The notes under the pieces: model-generated
The model's database searches: none
Seen by the model: only the letters and a program-made list of their open reading frames with translations
What the model was told of the DNA's origin: nothing
In this document: positions 55,726 through 64,000 of the stretch, piece by piece
How positions within the stretch are numbered: the first letter of the stretch is position 1
Layout: every line of letters starts with the position of its first letter
Assembly (NCBI GenBank): GCA_044223665.1
Contig: JBGALT010000003.1
Location: 62,001-126,000, forward strand
DNA length: 64,000 bases
Source of the DNA: JBBSAT01 sp044223665
GTDB taxonomy: Bacteria; Myxococcota_A; Polyangia; Polyangiales; Sandaracinaceae
Reading direction: 5' to 3'
Made by a program: the position numbers and the translations under genes

Positions 55726-56652
55726 CTACTCGGCCGCGCCGGCCGGGCGCAGTGCGCGCTCGACGTCGTGGGGCACCGCCATCGCGTGATAGCCCTTGTC
55801 GACGTGGATCACGCTGCCCGTGATGCCCGACGCGAGCGGGCTCGCGAGGAACGCCGCCGTCTGTCCTACCTCGGTCGCCGTGACCGTCTCGGCCAGCGGG
55901 CCGCTCTGCTCGTAGTAGGCGATGATCTTGCCGATGAAGCCGATGGCGCTCGCGGCGCGCGAGGCATAGGGCCCGGCGCTGATCGAGTTCACGCGCGCGC
56001 CCCACTTGCGGCCCGCCTCGTAGGCGAGCACGCGGGTGTCGCTCTCGAGCGCGGCCTTCGCGCTCGACATGCCGCCGCCGTAGCCCGGCACGACGCGCTC
56101 GGCGGCGAGGTAGGTGAGGTTCAGGAACGAGCCGCCCGGCCGCAGCAGCGGCCCCGTCTTCTGCACGAGCGAGACGAACGAGTACGCGCTCGCGCTCATC
56201 GCGCCGAGGTAGCCCCGGCGCGAGGTCTCGAGGAGCGGGTTCTTCACCTCGGGCCCGTTCGCGAGGCTGTGCACGACGACGTCGAGCGAGCCCTCGCCGA
56301 AGTCGGCGCGGATGCCGCTCGCGAGCCCGGTCATCGTGAAGTCTCCGCGCTCGCGGTAGCGCCGGTTGCTCTTCACGTCCTCGGGCACGAGCTCCATCGC
56401 GTCGTAGTCGGCGTCGAGCGCGTAGATCTTCTCGAAGGTCAGCATCGAGCCGTCCGAGAGCTTGCGCGACTCGTCGAGCTTGCCGCGCGAGAGCAGCGTC
56501 TCGAAGATCCCCATCGCCGGCGGCCACACCCCGAGCACCACGCTCGCCCCGGCCTCCGCCAGCGCGTGCGCGATGCCCCAGCCGAGGCCGCCGTCGTCCG
56601 CCACGCCCGCGACGAGCGCGCGCTTGCCCTTCAGATCGATGCCGAGTGTCAT
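55726..56652 (-). CDS. fabI: Enoyl-ACP reductase, plant/chloroplast-type FabI
   Basis: A 308-residue NAD(H)-dependent reductase ending each fatty-acid elongation round. It has an added loop after LLSRGKLDESRKLSDGSM, and the segment YLAAERVVPGYGGGMSSAK carrying the active-site Tyr and Lys, very close to plant and Chlamydia FabI. It is longer than E. coli FabI (262). Followed at 41 nt by the DnaJ-like gene. Confidence 0.93.
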   Translation of the reverse strand: MTLGIDLKGKRALVAGVADDGGLGWGIAHALAEAGASVVLGVWPPAMGIFETLLSRGKLDESRKLSDGSMLTFEKIYALDADYDAMELVPEDVKSNRRYRERGDFTMTGLASGIRADFGEGSLDVVVHSLANGPEVKNPLLETSRRGYLGAMSASAYSFVSLVQKTGPLLRPGGSFLNLTYLAAERVVPGYGGGMSSAKAALESDTRVLAYEAGRKWGARVNSISAGPYASRAASAIGFIGKIIAYYEQSGPLAETVTATEVGQTAAFLASPLASGITGSVIHVDKGYHAMAVPHDVERALRPAGAAE

Positions 56653-56686
56653 GCGGGGCGCAACACAGCGCGCCCGGCGCTCGCCG

Positions 56687-57868
56687 TCAAGGGGAGGCGA
56701 TGCGCGCTCCGTCCGGGCTCCACGCGCGCAGGTGCGCGGCATCGATCGAGCGGAGCTCGACGCCGGCCGCGTGGACGATCGCCTCGACCGCTCGGTCCTC
56801 GCGTCCTTCGATCGCGAGCCGCATGAAGCGGGAAGGGGAGGCGCATACGAACGCGACCGCCGAGGCGAGCGACTCGGTCCGTGGACCGAGCCCTTCCCTC
56901 AGCCACGACACCGCGGGGTCGGCACCGGCGTCCTCGTCCCAGCCCAGCGTCACGTCGATCGACCGACCATCCGTCGCGGTGAGCGTCGCGCTCATGGCGA
57001 CGGTCTGATCGCGTACGCCGGGTGCGCTTCGTCGTGGCTCCCCGAGCCAACGGGCCTGCCGCTCGTCGATCGCGAGCCGGTCGCGCAGGCGCTGGGCACG
57101 CCGCCGATCCACGGCTCGATCTTCCGCATCGAGCGAGGGCCGCTGGAGCGACTCGAGCACGCGCTCGGCGTCCTCGTCGCCGCGGAGCACACACCACATG
57201 CTCGTTCGTGAGCGAAGGCGTGACCGAGCGCGTGCGCGAAGCCGAGCCCGCACCGAGGCCGCGAGGCGCCGCACGGGTGCGAACGGGTCGAGCGAGAGCG
57301 CGTCGAGGACGGCGTGCGTCGAGACTCCGATCGGATGGAAGCCGAGGCGGACGGCGGCCCTCATCCGCGCGGACGGGTCGACCGCCTGAGACTCCTCGAT
57401 CACCAGGCGGCACCACTCGTCGGGAGCCTGCGCGACGAGCGCCTCCACGACCGCCTCCAGGGCGTGGGGCACGCGGGGCCAGACGGGCCCGGCCTCGACG
57501 CCCGTGCGCACGAGGTCGACGAGCGCTCCGATCACGTCGGGAGAGGCCGCGTGTGCGTCGGCGATCCCATCGAGCGCCGCGACCCGCGTCTCGGGGGGCC
57601 ACTCGAGTAGAGCGTGCACGAGCGCGGCATCGGCGTGCGGCGCAGCGGCGCGCCAGGCGCGGTAGATCACACTGAAGCGGAGCGCGTCGTCCGCCGGCAG
57701 CGGGCCGAGCGCGCGCGCGGCCACGATCGCTTCGTGCGTCCATCGGATCGCCTCGACGGGATCGGAAATGGGCGCGGGCTCCGGCTGCCATTGCGGCGGG
57801 GACCAGGCAGGGCACGCGTGGCAGGCGCCCGGCGAGCGGAGGCGGACGGTACTCGCCGGCCCACTCAC
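56687..57868 (-). CDS. C-terminal part of a frameshifted hypothetical protein
   Basis: A 393-codon frame with plausible helical, HEAT-like content (IRWTHEAIVAARALGPLP; LVHALLEWPPETRVAALDGI) and a later C-terminal domain (LTATDGRSIDVTLGW; DAAHLRAWSPDGARI). The gene just before it on the same strand (57869-58442) runs in the +1-related frame and never stops where it should, so the two seem to be one gene broken by a frameshift near 57775-57850. Function unknown. Confidence 0.6.
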   Translation of the reverse strand: MSGPASTVRLRSPGACHACPAWSPPQWQPEPAPISDPVEAIRWTHEAIVAARALGPLPADDALRFSVIYRAWRAAAPHADAALVHALLEWPPETRVAALDGIADAHAASPDVIGALVDLVRTGVEAGPVWPRVPHALEAVVEALVAQAPDEWCRLVIEESQAVDPSARMRAAVRLGFHPIGVSTHAVLDALSLDPFAPVRRLAASVRARLRARARSRLRSRTSMWCVLRGDEDAERVLESLQRPSLDAEDRAVDRRRAQRLRDRLAIDERQARWLGEPRRSAPGVRDQTVAMSATLTATDGRSIDVTLGWDEDAGADPAVSWLREGLGPRTESLASAVAFVCASPSRFMRLAIEGREDRAVEAIVHAAGVELRSIDAAHLRAWSPDGARIASP

Positions 57869-58442
57869 GCATCGCCTGCACCGCGGGGGAAGGCGACCAT
57901 GGAAGGGTCACCGACGATCGCGCTCGGGCGGGGCCCTGCGCCCAGCGGGTGATCGCACGATCGCGCTCGCGTGCCACCGACCTCGAGATCGGAGCGTCAC
58001 GCGACGCGACGAGCGCGTCGCACACGAGCAGCTCGCGCGCGTCGGTCGCGTGCGGGAGCGCGTCCGAAAGAGCCGCGATCGCCCGCTCCGCGTGGTGTGC
58101 CGCCGACGCGAGCACGGCGTCGCGGCAGATCGCATCGGGCAACGCCCGCGCGAGCGACGCGACACGCTCCTCGCTCGTCGAGCCGACGCCCAGGCGGCCA
58201 CGAATCAGCAACGCGAGCGCGCGCGAGGCCTCGCCCCGGGCCACGCTCTCGGGGTCTCCCGCGGCGAGCGTCGTGTCGGCTGCCATCCGCTCGAGAGCCT
58301 CGACGACGTCGGGGCGGCGCCATCCGAGCGTCGCGATCGCACGCAGCGCGTCGGGTGCGGGCAGCCCCACCACGTGATCGTCGAGCGACGCCGAGGTCTC
58401 GGCGAGCCGGTCGAGCCAATGCGCGCGGGGGAGCTCGGCCAC
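57790..58442 (-). pseudogene. N-terminal part of the same frameshifted gene
   Basis: From GTG 58442 (RBS GGGAG) the frame reads VAELPRAHWLDRLAETSASL and onward as a well-behaved Ala/Leu-rich helical protein for about 200 residues, then loses coding character after the 57800s, where the other frame takes over. Whole product would be about 585 residues. This is either a sequencing error, a pseudogene or programmed shift. Confidence 0.5.
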
Positions 58443-58497
58443 GACTCCCAGGATGGATCCGCGCGCGAGACTCGACCAGCGGCCGGGTGGACGAGCA

Positions 58498-59256
58498 TCA
58501 GCGTGCTGGGACCGGCCAGCAATCGCGTGCGGGGTCGTAGCGGAAACGGAAGATCTCGCAGTCCGCGCGCACCGGCTCGCAGTCGACGGGGCGAATCGTG
58601 GTCGGGTCCTGGCCGGGATCGTCCTCGAAGTCGTAGCTGTCCTGCTCGGGGCCGATCTGGATCGGATGCTCGATCGGTCCCGCGTGCCAGCACGTGGCGT
58701 AGAGGCCCGTGCCCTCGGGGTGCTCGACCTCGTAGTCGCCACTCGTACCGGCGTGCTCGACGGCGAAGGTCTCGGTGTCGACGACGACGAACGCATCGCT
58801 CGAGACGACCGCGCTCAGCTCGTCTCGTCCGTCGCCGTCGAAGTCGGCGGTCTCGAGCGTCGCGTAGGGCTCGCCCTCGTCGCATCGCCAGCCGAGCTCG
58901 TAGCGCTCGAGCGTGCCGTTCACGAGGCGCGCGATCGCGAGCGTCGCGCATCCGTCCCGCGGCGCGGCAGGGAGCGAGGCCTGCCCAGTACCGGCGCCGC
59001 AGGTGCGCGCGACCGCCGCGTCCGCCAGGAGCGCGTCCCGATGCTCGTAGACGGCGAATGGAACCGACGCGCGTCCCGCGACGCACGTCGCGATCTCGCG
59101 GAACGCCTCGCCGTGGATCGCGGCGAGCGCCGCGTGGATCGCGCGCTGCTCGTCATCCGACGCGTTGCGCGGCACCGTCGAGGGTGGCGACGACGCGCCG
59201 CACGCGCCGAGCAAGAGCGCACACGCGCTCGCGAGTCGAAGGCTGGGGCTCCGCAC
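58498..59256 (-). CDS. Lipoprotein with FG-GAP/EF-hand-like loop
   Basis: A 252-residue lipoprotein: leader SLRLASACALLLGAC, a helical stretch, then FDGDGRDELSAV (a Ca-binding-type loop) and Cys-containing ends (PVDCEPVRADCEIF). Function unknown; it looks like an exported sensor or structural protein. GTG start. Confidence 0.65.
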   Translation of the reverse strand: MRSPSLRLASACALLLGACGASSPPSTVPRNASDDEQRAIHAALAAIHGEAFREIATCVAGRASVPFAVYEHRDALLADAAVARTCGAGTGQASLPAAPRDGCATLAIARLVNGTLERYELGWRCDEGEPYATLETADFDGDGRDELSAVVSSDAFVVVDTETFAVEHAGTSGDYEVEHPEGTGLYATCWHAGPIEHPIQIGPEQDSYDFEDDPGQDPTTIRPVDCEPVRADCEIFRFRYDPARDCWPVPAR

Positions 59257-59291
59257 GAGGGGAGCCTATCAGCGACCGCGCCCCGTCGCGG

Positions 59292-59654
59292 TCAGAGCCC
59301 GATGATGTAGAGCACGCCCTCGGTCAGCGTCGCGGTGATGCTCATCACCAGCGAGGCGACGAAGGCGGTGCCGAGGCTCTTCACCTTCAGCTTGTCGGTG
59401 AGCGCGTCGGTGAACTTCAGCAGGATCGCGCCGACCAAGAGGCGCGTCAGGAAGGAGAAGACGAACCCGAGGCCGAGCGTGCCGATCCCGATCGCGACGA
59501 AGAGCGCGTGGCCGAGGACGAGCTCGAGGATCGCGAAGAGCGCGGCGACCATGAGCTGGTTGCCGAGGCCGCCCTTCAGCTGGAAGCCGTCGATCAGCTT
59601 GCTGGCGACGACGAACGAGAACGTGAGGACGAGCCAGCTGACGAGGATGCCCAT
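59292..59654 (-). CDS. YvlD/phage-holin-like membrane protein (PF04020 type)
   Basis: A 120-residue protein with four hydrophobic helices (VSWLVLTFSFVVASKLI; LMVAALFAILELVLGHALFV; TLGLGFVFSFLTRLL; FVASLVMSITATLTEGVLYI), matching the four-helix YvlD family. Bacillus relatives belong with DUF4097 and PspC proteins in envelope-stress operons. An upstream ATG at 59669 is possible, but the second ATG has the better-placed RBS. Confidence 0.72.
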   Translation of the reverse strand: MGILVSWLVLTFSFVVASKLIDGFQLKGGLGNQLMVAALFAILELVLGHALFVAIGIGTLGLGFVFSFLTRLLVGAILLKFTDALTDKLKVKSLGTAFVASLVMSITATLTEGVLYIIGL

Positions 59655-59786
59655 GGGCCCACCTTGCATGCCTCCGGAGTGATCGGCCAGAGGCTCACCG
59701 ACCAGAACGCGCGAGGGCAGGAGCGTGTTTCGAAAAAGATCCGAGCGCGCCTGGCTCGAGAGGTCCGACTCCGGGTCGCGTCGGCC

Positions 59787-60281
59787 TCAGAAGTCGACGT
59801 CGCCCGCCAGGATCTCGGTCATCTCGATGCCCGGTGTCGTGTTCGAGACGGGGTGCTGGATCGCCGGGGCCGGCGTGGGCTGGGCGACGACCGGCGCGGG
59901 AGCGCTCGGGAAGCCGTTCGTGTTGCCGCCGCTCGTGGCCGGCGCCGTGGGAGGCAGCGCCACGACGGGCACCGGCTCGCGCGTGCTCGTCGAGCTGCTG
60001 CACGCGGCGAGCGACCCGATCGCGAGCACCGGCGCGATCCAGCGCGAGCGCCCCGGCGAGGGATCGGGCGCGAACACGAGCTCCCGGTCCTTGGTCGCGC
60101 GCACCCACGCGCAGACGCGCCCGTCCCCCTTCTGGCGTGCCTCCGCGAGCACGGCGAGCGCGTGCTTGCGCGGCGTCGACCGGAGGTCGAGCACGTCTCG
60201 GTCGCATCGCGTGCAGTGCACCCCACCCGGCACCCGAGGCATCGAGGGGAGGTCTTCGGAGCAGGGGTGGGCGATGCGCAT
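59787..60281 (-). CDS. Membrane-anchored zinc-ribbon-like protein
   Basis: A 164-residue protein with an N-terminal CTRCDRDVLDLRSTPR motif (two of the zinc Cys), a hydrophobic segment (WIAPVLAIGSLAACSSS) and a long Pro/Ala/Thr-rich tail. Similar short proteins occur in myxobacteria; function unknown. It lies downstream of the glycosylase gene. Confidence 0.55.
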   Translation of the reverse strand: MRIAHPCSEDLPSMPRVPGGVHCTRCDRDVLDLRSTPRKHALAVLAEARQKGDGRVCAWVRATKDRELVFAPDPSPGRSRWIAPVLAIGSLAACSSSTSTREPVPVVALPPTAPATSGGNTNGFPSAPAPVVAQPTPAPAIQHPVSNTTPGIEMTEILAGDVDF

Positions 60282-60327
60282 CTTCCTCGTGACGTACGGC
60301 CGCCGCCGACGATCTCTTCCGTGACCA

Positions 60328-61245
60328 CTATCCGACGCCGCCCCGCAGCATCGACTTCTTGCGCGGCCCGTGGCGTGGGGCCTCGTACCCGGCCGCGAAG
60401 ATCAGGCGGATCACCCGGCCGCGGTGGGGGCGGAAGCGCTCGAGCAGCGCGAGCATCTCCGCATCGTCGCTCCGGGGCTTGCCGGTGAGCGCGTGGACGA
60501 TCGTGTGCGGCATCCAGTAGTCGAGCGTCGGCACCGCGTCGGCATCGCCGCGGCACTGGCCGAGGAAGCTCTCGATCGTCCACGGGCCGATCCCGGGGAT
60601 GCGGCCGAGCGTGGTCCGCAGGCCGTCGAAGCTCCCGTCGAGCGCGCCCGCGATCTCGTCCTCGTGGTCGAGCAGCGCGCGGATCGCCAGCTCGCGCTTG
60701 CGGTCGACGAGCGACTCTCGATAGGCCCAGGTCGGCATCGCGAGGAGCGTCTCCTTGCCCGGGAACAGTCGCAGGCCGAGCGGCCCCGGAGCGTCCCCGC
60801 CGCGCTCGAGCGCGATCTTGCGCCAAGCCTGCGCCGCCTCCACGAACGCGACGCGCTGCTGGAGGATCGTGCCGACCAGCGCCTCCATGCACCACGGCAC
60901 GCGCGCCATCCGCATCTTGCGGAAGCGCCGCGCCAGGCGCTGCACGCCCTCGTGATCGGTCTCGAACGCATCGGGGTCGTCGGCCGCGCCGCAGATCGCC
61001 GGCACCTGGTCGAGCACTTCCTCGGCCGGCTCGCCCCACGCTTGCGCGAGGATCGTCGTGGGCCCGGCCTGCGCGAGCTCGAGCGTGACCGGCATGCCGC
61101 GCACGCGGAATGCGATCGCGAAGCGCCGTGCGCGCGGCTCGAAGCGCGCACACGGATCGTAGGGCCCGAGGCGCTGGAAGCGCAGCGTCTCGGTGAGATC
61201 GACCGCCGGCACCTCGAACGTGCGCGGGAGGGCCGCACCGCTCAC
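60328..61245 (-). CDS. DNA-3-methyladenine glycosylase (AlkA-type HhH-GPD)
   Basis: A 305-residue DNA repair protein: helix-hairpin-helix RIPGIGPWTIESFLGQ near 211 with the downstream catalytic Asp in VPTLDYWMPH. N-terminal beta domain present. It should excise alkylated bases. GTG start; just after the GST gene on the same strand (10 nt). Confidence 0.82.
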   Translation of the reverse strand: MSGAALPRTFEVPAVDLTETLRFQRLGPYDPCARFEPRARRFAIAFRVRGMPVTLELAQAGPTTILAQAWGEPAEEVLDQVPAICGAADDPDAFETDHEGVQRLARRFRKMRMARVPWCMEALVGTILQQRVAFVEAAQAWRKIALERGGDAPGPLGLRLFPGKETLLAMPTWAYRESLVDRKRELAIRALLDHEDEIAGALDGSFDGLRTTLGRIPGIGPWTIESFLGQCRGDADAVPTLDYWMPHTIVHALTGKPRSDDAEMLALLERFRPHRGRVIRLIFAAGYEAPRHGPRKKSMLRGGVG

Positions 61246-61255
61246 GACGCCACCT

Positions 61256-61882
61256 CTACGGCTTCATCGCCAGGGCCCGGGCGAACGCTGGCCGCGCCGC
61301 GAGCTCGTCGAGCCACCGCACGAGGTGTCGGTGCGCCGAGAGATCCATCCCGAGAAAGCCACGCGCCGCGTTCGGCCAGGTGAAGTTCGCCACGTCGGCG
61401 ATCGTCAGCTCGTCGCCCACGAGGTAGCGGCTCTGGGCCAGCCGCTCGTCGAGCACGCCGAAGATGCGCTCGGCCTCCTTCGTGTAGCGCTCGATCGCGT
61501 AGGGGATCTTCTCCTTCGCGAACTTCGTGAAGTGGCTCAGCTGGCCGAGCATCGGCCCGGGCCCGCCGATGTTGAAGAAGGTCCACGCCAGCGTGGTGTA
61601 GCGATCTTGGCCGCCCGCGGGAAGCAAGCGCCCGGTCTTCTCGGCGAGGTAGACGAGCACCGCGCCCGACTCGAAGACGGTGACGGGCGCGCCGCCTCCC
61701 TTCGGGTCGCGATCGACGAGCGCCGGGATCTTGTGGTTCGGGTTCACGCGCCCGTACTCGGGCGTCGACTGCGCGCCTCTGCCGATGTCGATCCACATCG
61801 CCTCGTACGGGAGGCCGAGCTCCTCGAGCCCGATGAGCGCTTTGAAGCCGTTCGGCGTGGTCCAGACGTAGGCGTCGATCAT
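61256..61882 (-). CDS. Glutathione S-transferase family protein
   Basis: A 208-residue protein: thioredoxin-like N-terminal domain (WTTPNGFKALIGLEELGLPY; the ESGAVLVYLAE motif for glutathione gamma-Glu) and an all-helical C-terminal domain with YLVGDELTIADVANFTW. YfcG/Ure2-like in style. Strong RBS GGAGGGG before ATG. Thiol substrate unknown. Confidence 0.9.
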   Translation of the reverse strand: MIDAYVWTTPNGFKALIGLEELGLPYEAMWIDIGRGAQSTPEYGRVNPNHKIPALVDRDPKGGGAPVTVFESGAVLVYLAEKTGRLLPAGGQDRYTTLAWTFFNIGGPGPMLGQLSHFTKFAKEKIPYAIERYTKEAERIFGVLDERLAQSRYLVGDELTIADVANFTWPNAARGFLGMDLSAHRHLVRWLDELAARPAFARALAMKP

Positions 61883-61968
61883 GATCCCCTCTCCTCGGTG
61901 CAGGTACGAGCCAGCTTGGAGCCCTCGAGTGTCGCGCCCCGCGGCCCGTTTGGGCAGGACGCTCCGCC

Positions 61969-61997
61969 TTGACACGTTGCGTCGAGACGCCTACCAC
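61969..61997 (+). promoter_or_regulatory. Putative promoter of the fadIJ operon
   Basis: TTGACA (61969-61974), 17 nt, TACCAC (61992-61997; weak -10). A 14-bp palindrome lies 17 bp downstream, suitably placed for repression. Confidence 0.5.
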
Positions 61998-62013
61998 ACG
62001 GTCATGCGTTCCT

Positions 62014-62027
62014 CTACCAGCTGGTAG
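62014..62027. promoter_or_regulatory. Palindromic operator upstream of fadI
   Basis: CTACCAGCTGGTAG is a perfect 14-bp palindrome between the promoter and the ATG at 62058. An imperfect related motif, CTACCACACGGTCATG, occurs at 61991-62006. Likely a TetR/FadR-type repressor site (inferred). Confidence 0.6.
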
Positions 62028-62057
62028 GGATGCTCACGCACTCACACGGAGGCTCTC

Positions 62058-63359
62058 ATGGCTGAGAAGGGCAAGCGCGTCGCGATCGTCCTCGGGCTGC
62101 GCACCCCGTTCGCGAAGCAGTCCACCGCGTACAAGAAGCTCACGGCGCTCGACCTCGGCACGGCCGTCGTCGGCGAGCTGCTCGTGCGCACCGGCATCCC
62201 CGCCACGAAGGTGCAGCAGGTCGTCTACGGCCAGGTGCTGCCCTCGCTCTCGGCGCCGAACATCGCGCGCGAGATCGTGCTCGCGACAGGCATGCCGCGC
62301 TCGATCGAGGCCTTCAGCGTCAGTCGCGCGTGCGCGACGAGCTACCAGTCCACGGTGAGCATCGCGGAGGCGATCCTCGCCGGCACGGTCGACACCGGCA
62401 TCGCGGGGGGCGCCGACTCGACGAGCGACGTGCCGATCGCGGTGAGCAAGAAGCTCGCGGCGGCGCTCCTCGACGCGAGCAAGGCCAAGACGCTCGCGCA
62501 GAAGCTCGGCGTGTTCGCGACGCTCTCGCCCAAGGACCTCATTCCGGTGCCGCCCGGCCTCGTCGAGTTCTCGACCGGCCTGTCCATGGGCGAGAGCGCC
62601 GAGAAGATGGCCAAGGAGAACCACGTCGCGCGCGAGGACCAGGATCGCATCGCGCACGAGAGCCACGTGAAGGCCGCCGCCGCGTGGAAGGACGGGCGCC
62701 TCGCGGGCGAGGTGATGACCGTCTACGTCCCTGGCAAGGGGTCGAAGGACCTCGAGCCCTTCTCGCAGGACAACAACGTCCGGATGGACAGCGACCTCGG
62801 GAGCTACGCCAAGCTCAAGCCCGTCTTCGATCGCAAGCACGGCACGATCACCGCGGCGAACAGCTCGCCGCTCACCGACGGCGCGAGCGCGCTGCTCGTG
62901 ATGCGCGAGGACGTCGCGAAGGCGAACGGCCTCTCGCCGCTCGGCTACCTGCGCAGCTACGCGTTCGCGGCCGTCGACCCGCGCGGGCAGATGCTCATGG
63001 GCCCCAGCTACGCGACGCCGATGGCGCTCGATCGTGCGGGCGTGAAGCTCTCGGACCTCGACCTCATCGACATGCACGAGGCCTTCGCCGGCCAAGTGCT
63101 CAGCAACACGCAGGCCTTCGAGAGCGACGCGTTCGCGAAGGAGAAGCTCGGCCGGAGCGAGAAGATCGGCACGATCGACTGGTCGAAGTTCAACGTGACG
63201 GGCGGCTCGATCGCGATCGGCCACCCCTTCGCGGCCACCGGCGCGCGGCAGATCACCCAGACGCTGCGCGAGCTCTCGCGCCGCAACGGCAACCTCGCGC
63301 TCGTCACGGCCTGCGCGGCGGGCGGCATCGGCGCGGCGATGATCCTCGAGCGCAATTGA
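62058..63359 (+). CDS. fadI: Acetyl-CoA acyltransferase (3-ketoacyl-CoA thiolase)
   Basis: A 433-residue thiolase ending beta-oxidation: nucleophile Cys92 in SRACATSYQ, HEAFAGQVL, GGSIAIGHPFAATGAR and CAAGGIGAA. The internal length and the following fadJ-like gene match FadI of the anaerobic/alternative fatty-acid complex. RBS GGAGG 7 nt before the ATG. Substrate chain length open. Confidence 0.93.
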   Translation: MAEKGKRVAIVLGLRTPFAKQSTAYKKLTALDLGTAVVGELLVRTGIPATKVQQVVYGQVLPSLSAPNIAREIVLATGMPRSIEAFSVSRACATSYQSTVSIAEAILAGTVDTGIAGGADSTSDVPIAVSKKLAAALLDASKAKTLAQKLGVFATLSPKDLIPVPPGLVEFSTGLSMGESAEKMAKENHVAREDQDRIAHESHVKAAAAWKDGRLAGEVMTVYVPGKGSKDLEPFSQDNNVRMDSDLGSYAKLKPVFDRKHGTITAANSSPLTDGASALLVMREDVAKANGLSPLGYLRSYAFAAVDPRGQMLMGPSYATPMALDRAGVKLSDLDLIDMHEAFAGQVLSNTQAFESDAFAKEKLGRSEKIGTIDWSKFNVTGGSIAIGHPFAATGARQITQTLRELSRRNGNLALVTACAAGGIGAAMILERN

Positions 63360-63370
63360 AGGAGGCCACC

Positions 63371-64000
63371 ATGCAGACGACGACGTCGAACGGAACCCAG
63401 AAGGCCTCCAGCGCGCCGCTCTCGGTCGAGAAGCGCGCGGACGGTGTGTTCATCCTGCGCATGGATCTGCCCGGCGAGCCGGTGAACACGCTGAAGGCGA
63501 GCTTCGCGGAGGACTTCCGCGCCGTCTTCGAGTCCATCGAGCAGGACCCCGCGTGCAAGGCGGTCGTCTTCACGAGCGGCAAGAAGAGCGGCTTCATCGC
63601 CGGCGCCGACATCACGATGCTCCAGGCCGTGAAGTCCGAGCGCGAGGCGAGCGAGCTCGCGCGCACCGGACAGAAGGCGATGGATCGCATCGAGGGCTTC
63701 CGCGTGCCCGTCGTCGCGGCCATCCACGGCGCGGCGCTCGGTGGAGGCCTCGAGGTCGCGCTCGCCTGCCACGCGCGCGTCGCGTCGGACGACCGCAAGA
63801 CGAAGCTCGGCCTGCCCGAGGTGATGCTCGGCGTGCTCCCCGGTGCCGGCGGTACGCAGCGGCTGCCGCGCATCGTGCCGATCCAGAGCGCGCTCGACAT
63901 GCTGCTCACGGGCAAGCAGCTCGACGCCAAGCGCGCCAAGAAGCTGGGCTTGGTCGACGAGGTCGTGCCGGAGGCGATCCTGCTCGACGTCGCGATCGAG
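63371..64000 (+). CDS. fadJ: Fatty oxidation complex alpha subunit, partial
   Basis: The first 210 codons, cut by the window end; the frame is open to the last base. It starts with a crotonase domain: SGKKSGFIAGADITML (oxyanion hole), AAIHGAALGGGLEVALA, LPEVMLGVLPGAGGTQRLPR. The 3-hydroxyacyl-CoA dehydrogenase half lies outside. 11 nt after fadI with RBS GGAGG, so the two form the hydratase/dehydrogenase-thiolase pair. Confidence 0.9.
   Translation, partial: MQTTTSNGTQKASSAPLSVEKRADGVFILRMDLPGEPVNTLKASFAEDFRAVFESIEQDPACKAVVFTSGKKSGFIAGADITMLQAVKSEREASELARTGQKAMDRIEGFRVPVVAAIHGAALGGGLEVALACHARVASDDRKTKLGLPEVMLGVLPGAGGTQRLPRIVPIQSALDMLLTGKQLDAKRAKKLGLVDEVVPEAILLDVAIE

Overview
The window is very GC-rich chromosomal DNA from what looks like a myxobacterium (Myxococcota; a Sandaracinus or Polyangium type relative is plausible, but the genus cannot be fixed from the sequence). 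The signs are a MYXO-CTERM-like C-terminal anchor (39025-40416), many Cys-lipidated proteins with Asp/Gly/Ala-rich linkers, a Hanks-type kinase with several membrane segments, menaquinone rather than ubiquinone genes, and frequent GTG starts. There are no phage, transposase or CRISPR genes, and I noticed no stretch that obviously departs from the GC-rich background. About 60 protein genes and one tRNA are supported.

Layout. 0-15 kb: an exported dikinase-like lipoprotein with an esterase; serC; gdhA-yqeY; a DUF2089/DUF4097 pair behind a double palindromic operator; a VWA lipoprotein; an AarF/UbiB kinase; a Cys-cluster protein; and a GH31 glycosidase lipoprotein. 15-17.5 kb: dnaN-recF, preceded by a 357-bp gap with several DnaA-box-like TCCAC motifs. 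17.5-22.4 kb: a carotenoid operon (crtI, crtB, methyltransferase, crtU-like aromatic-ring desaturase/methyltransferase). 22.5-23.8 kb: metK with a clear promoter and terminator. 23.9-32.5 kb: a menaquinone operon (polyprenyl synthase, menG, menF, menD, menH, menA, menC, menE) in which six consecutive junctions are 4-nt ATGA/GTGA overlaps; menB is absent. A perfect 12-bp inverted repeat lies just upstream. 32.6-38 kb: LysM-MepA endopeptidase, DUF4397 lipoprotein, bioF, then uppS-cdsA. Two parS-like ParB sites sit in the bioF-uppS gap. 38-43.6 kb: exported proteins and tRNA-Ala(GGC). 43.6-46.2 kb: a CobW-type metal GTPase with a 49-residue His-rich stretch, plus a WD40 protein. 46.2-56.7 kb: a glutaredoxin-like/aminotransferase operon, fabH, hisD, an RseP-type protease, and a fabI - DnaJ-like - protein kinase run. 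56.7-61.9 kb: a frameshifted hypothetical gene, lipoproteins, a YvlD-type membrane protein, a DNA glycosylase and a GST. 62-64 kb: fadI-fadJ beta-oxidation genes, the latter cut by the window end.

The genes fit together around replication near the origin (dnaN, recF, parS, a possible DnaA-box cluster), isoprenoid products (polyprenyl chain, menaquinone, carotenoid, undecaprenyl phosphate) and envelope lipid and wall synthesis. The most unusual items are the DnaJ-like protein with a C-terminal HPD-less J-like domain and a tail anchor, the exported GWD-like dikinase lipoprotein, the parS pair, the aromatic-carotenoid cluster, and a family of intergenic palindromic repeats.
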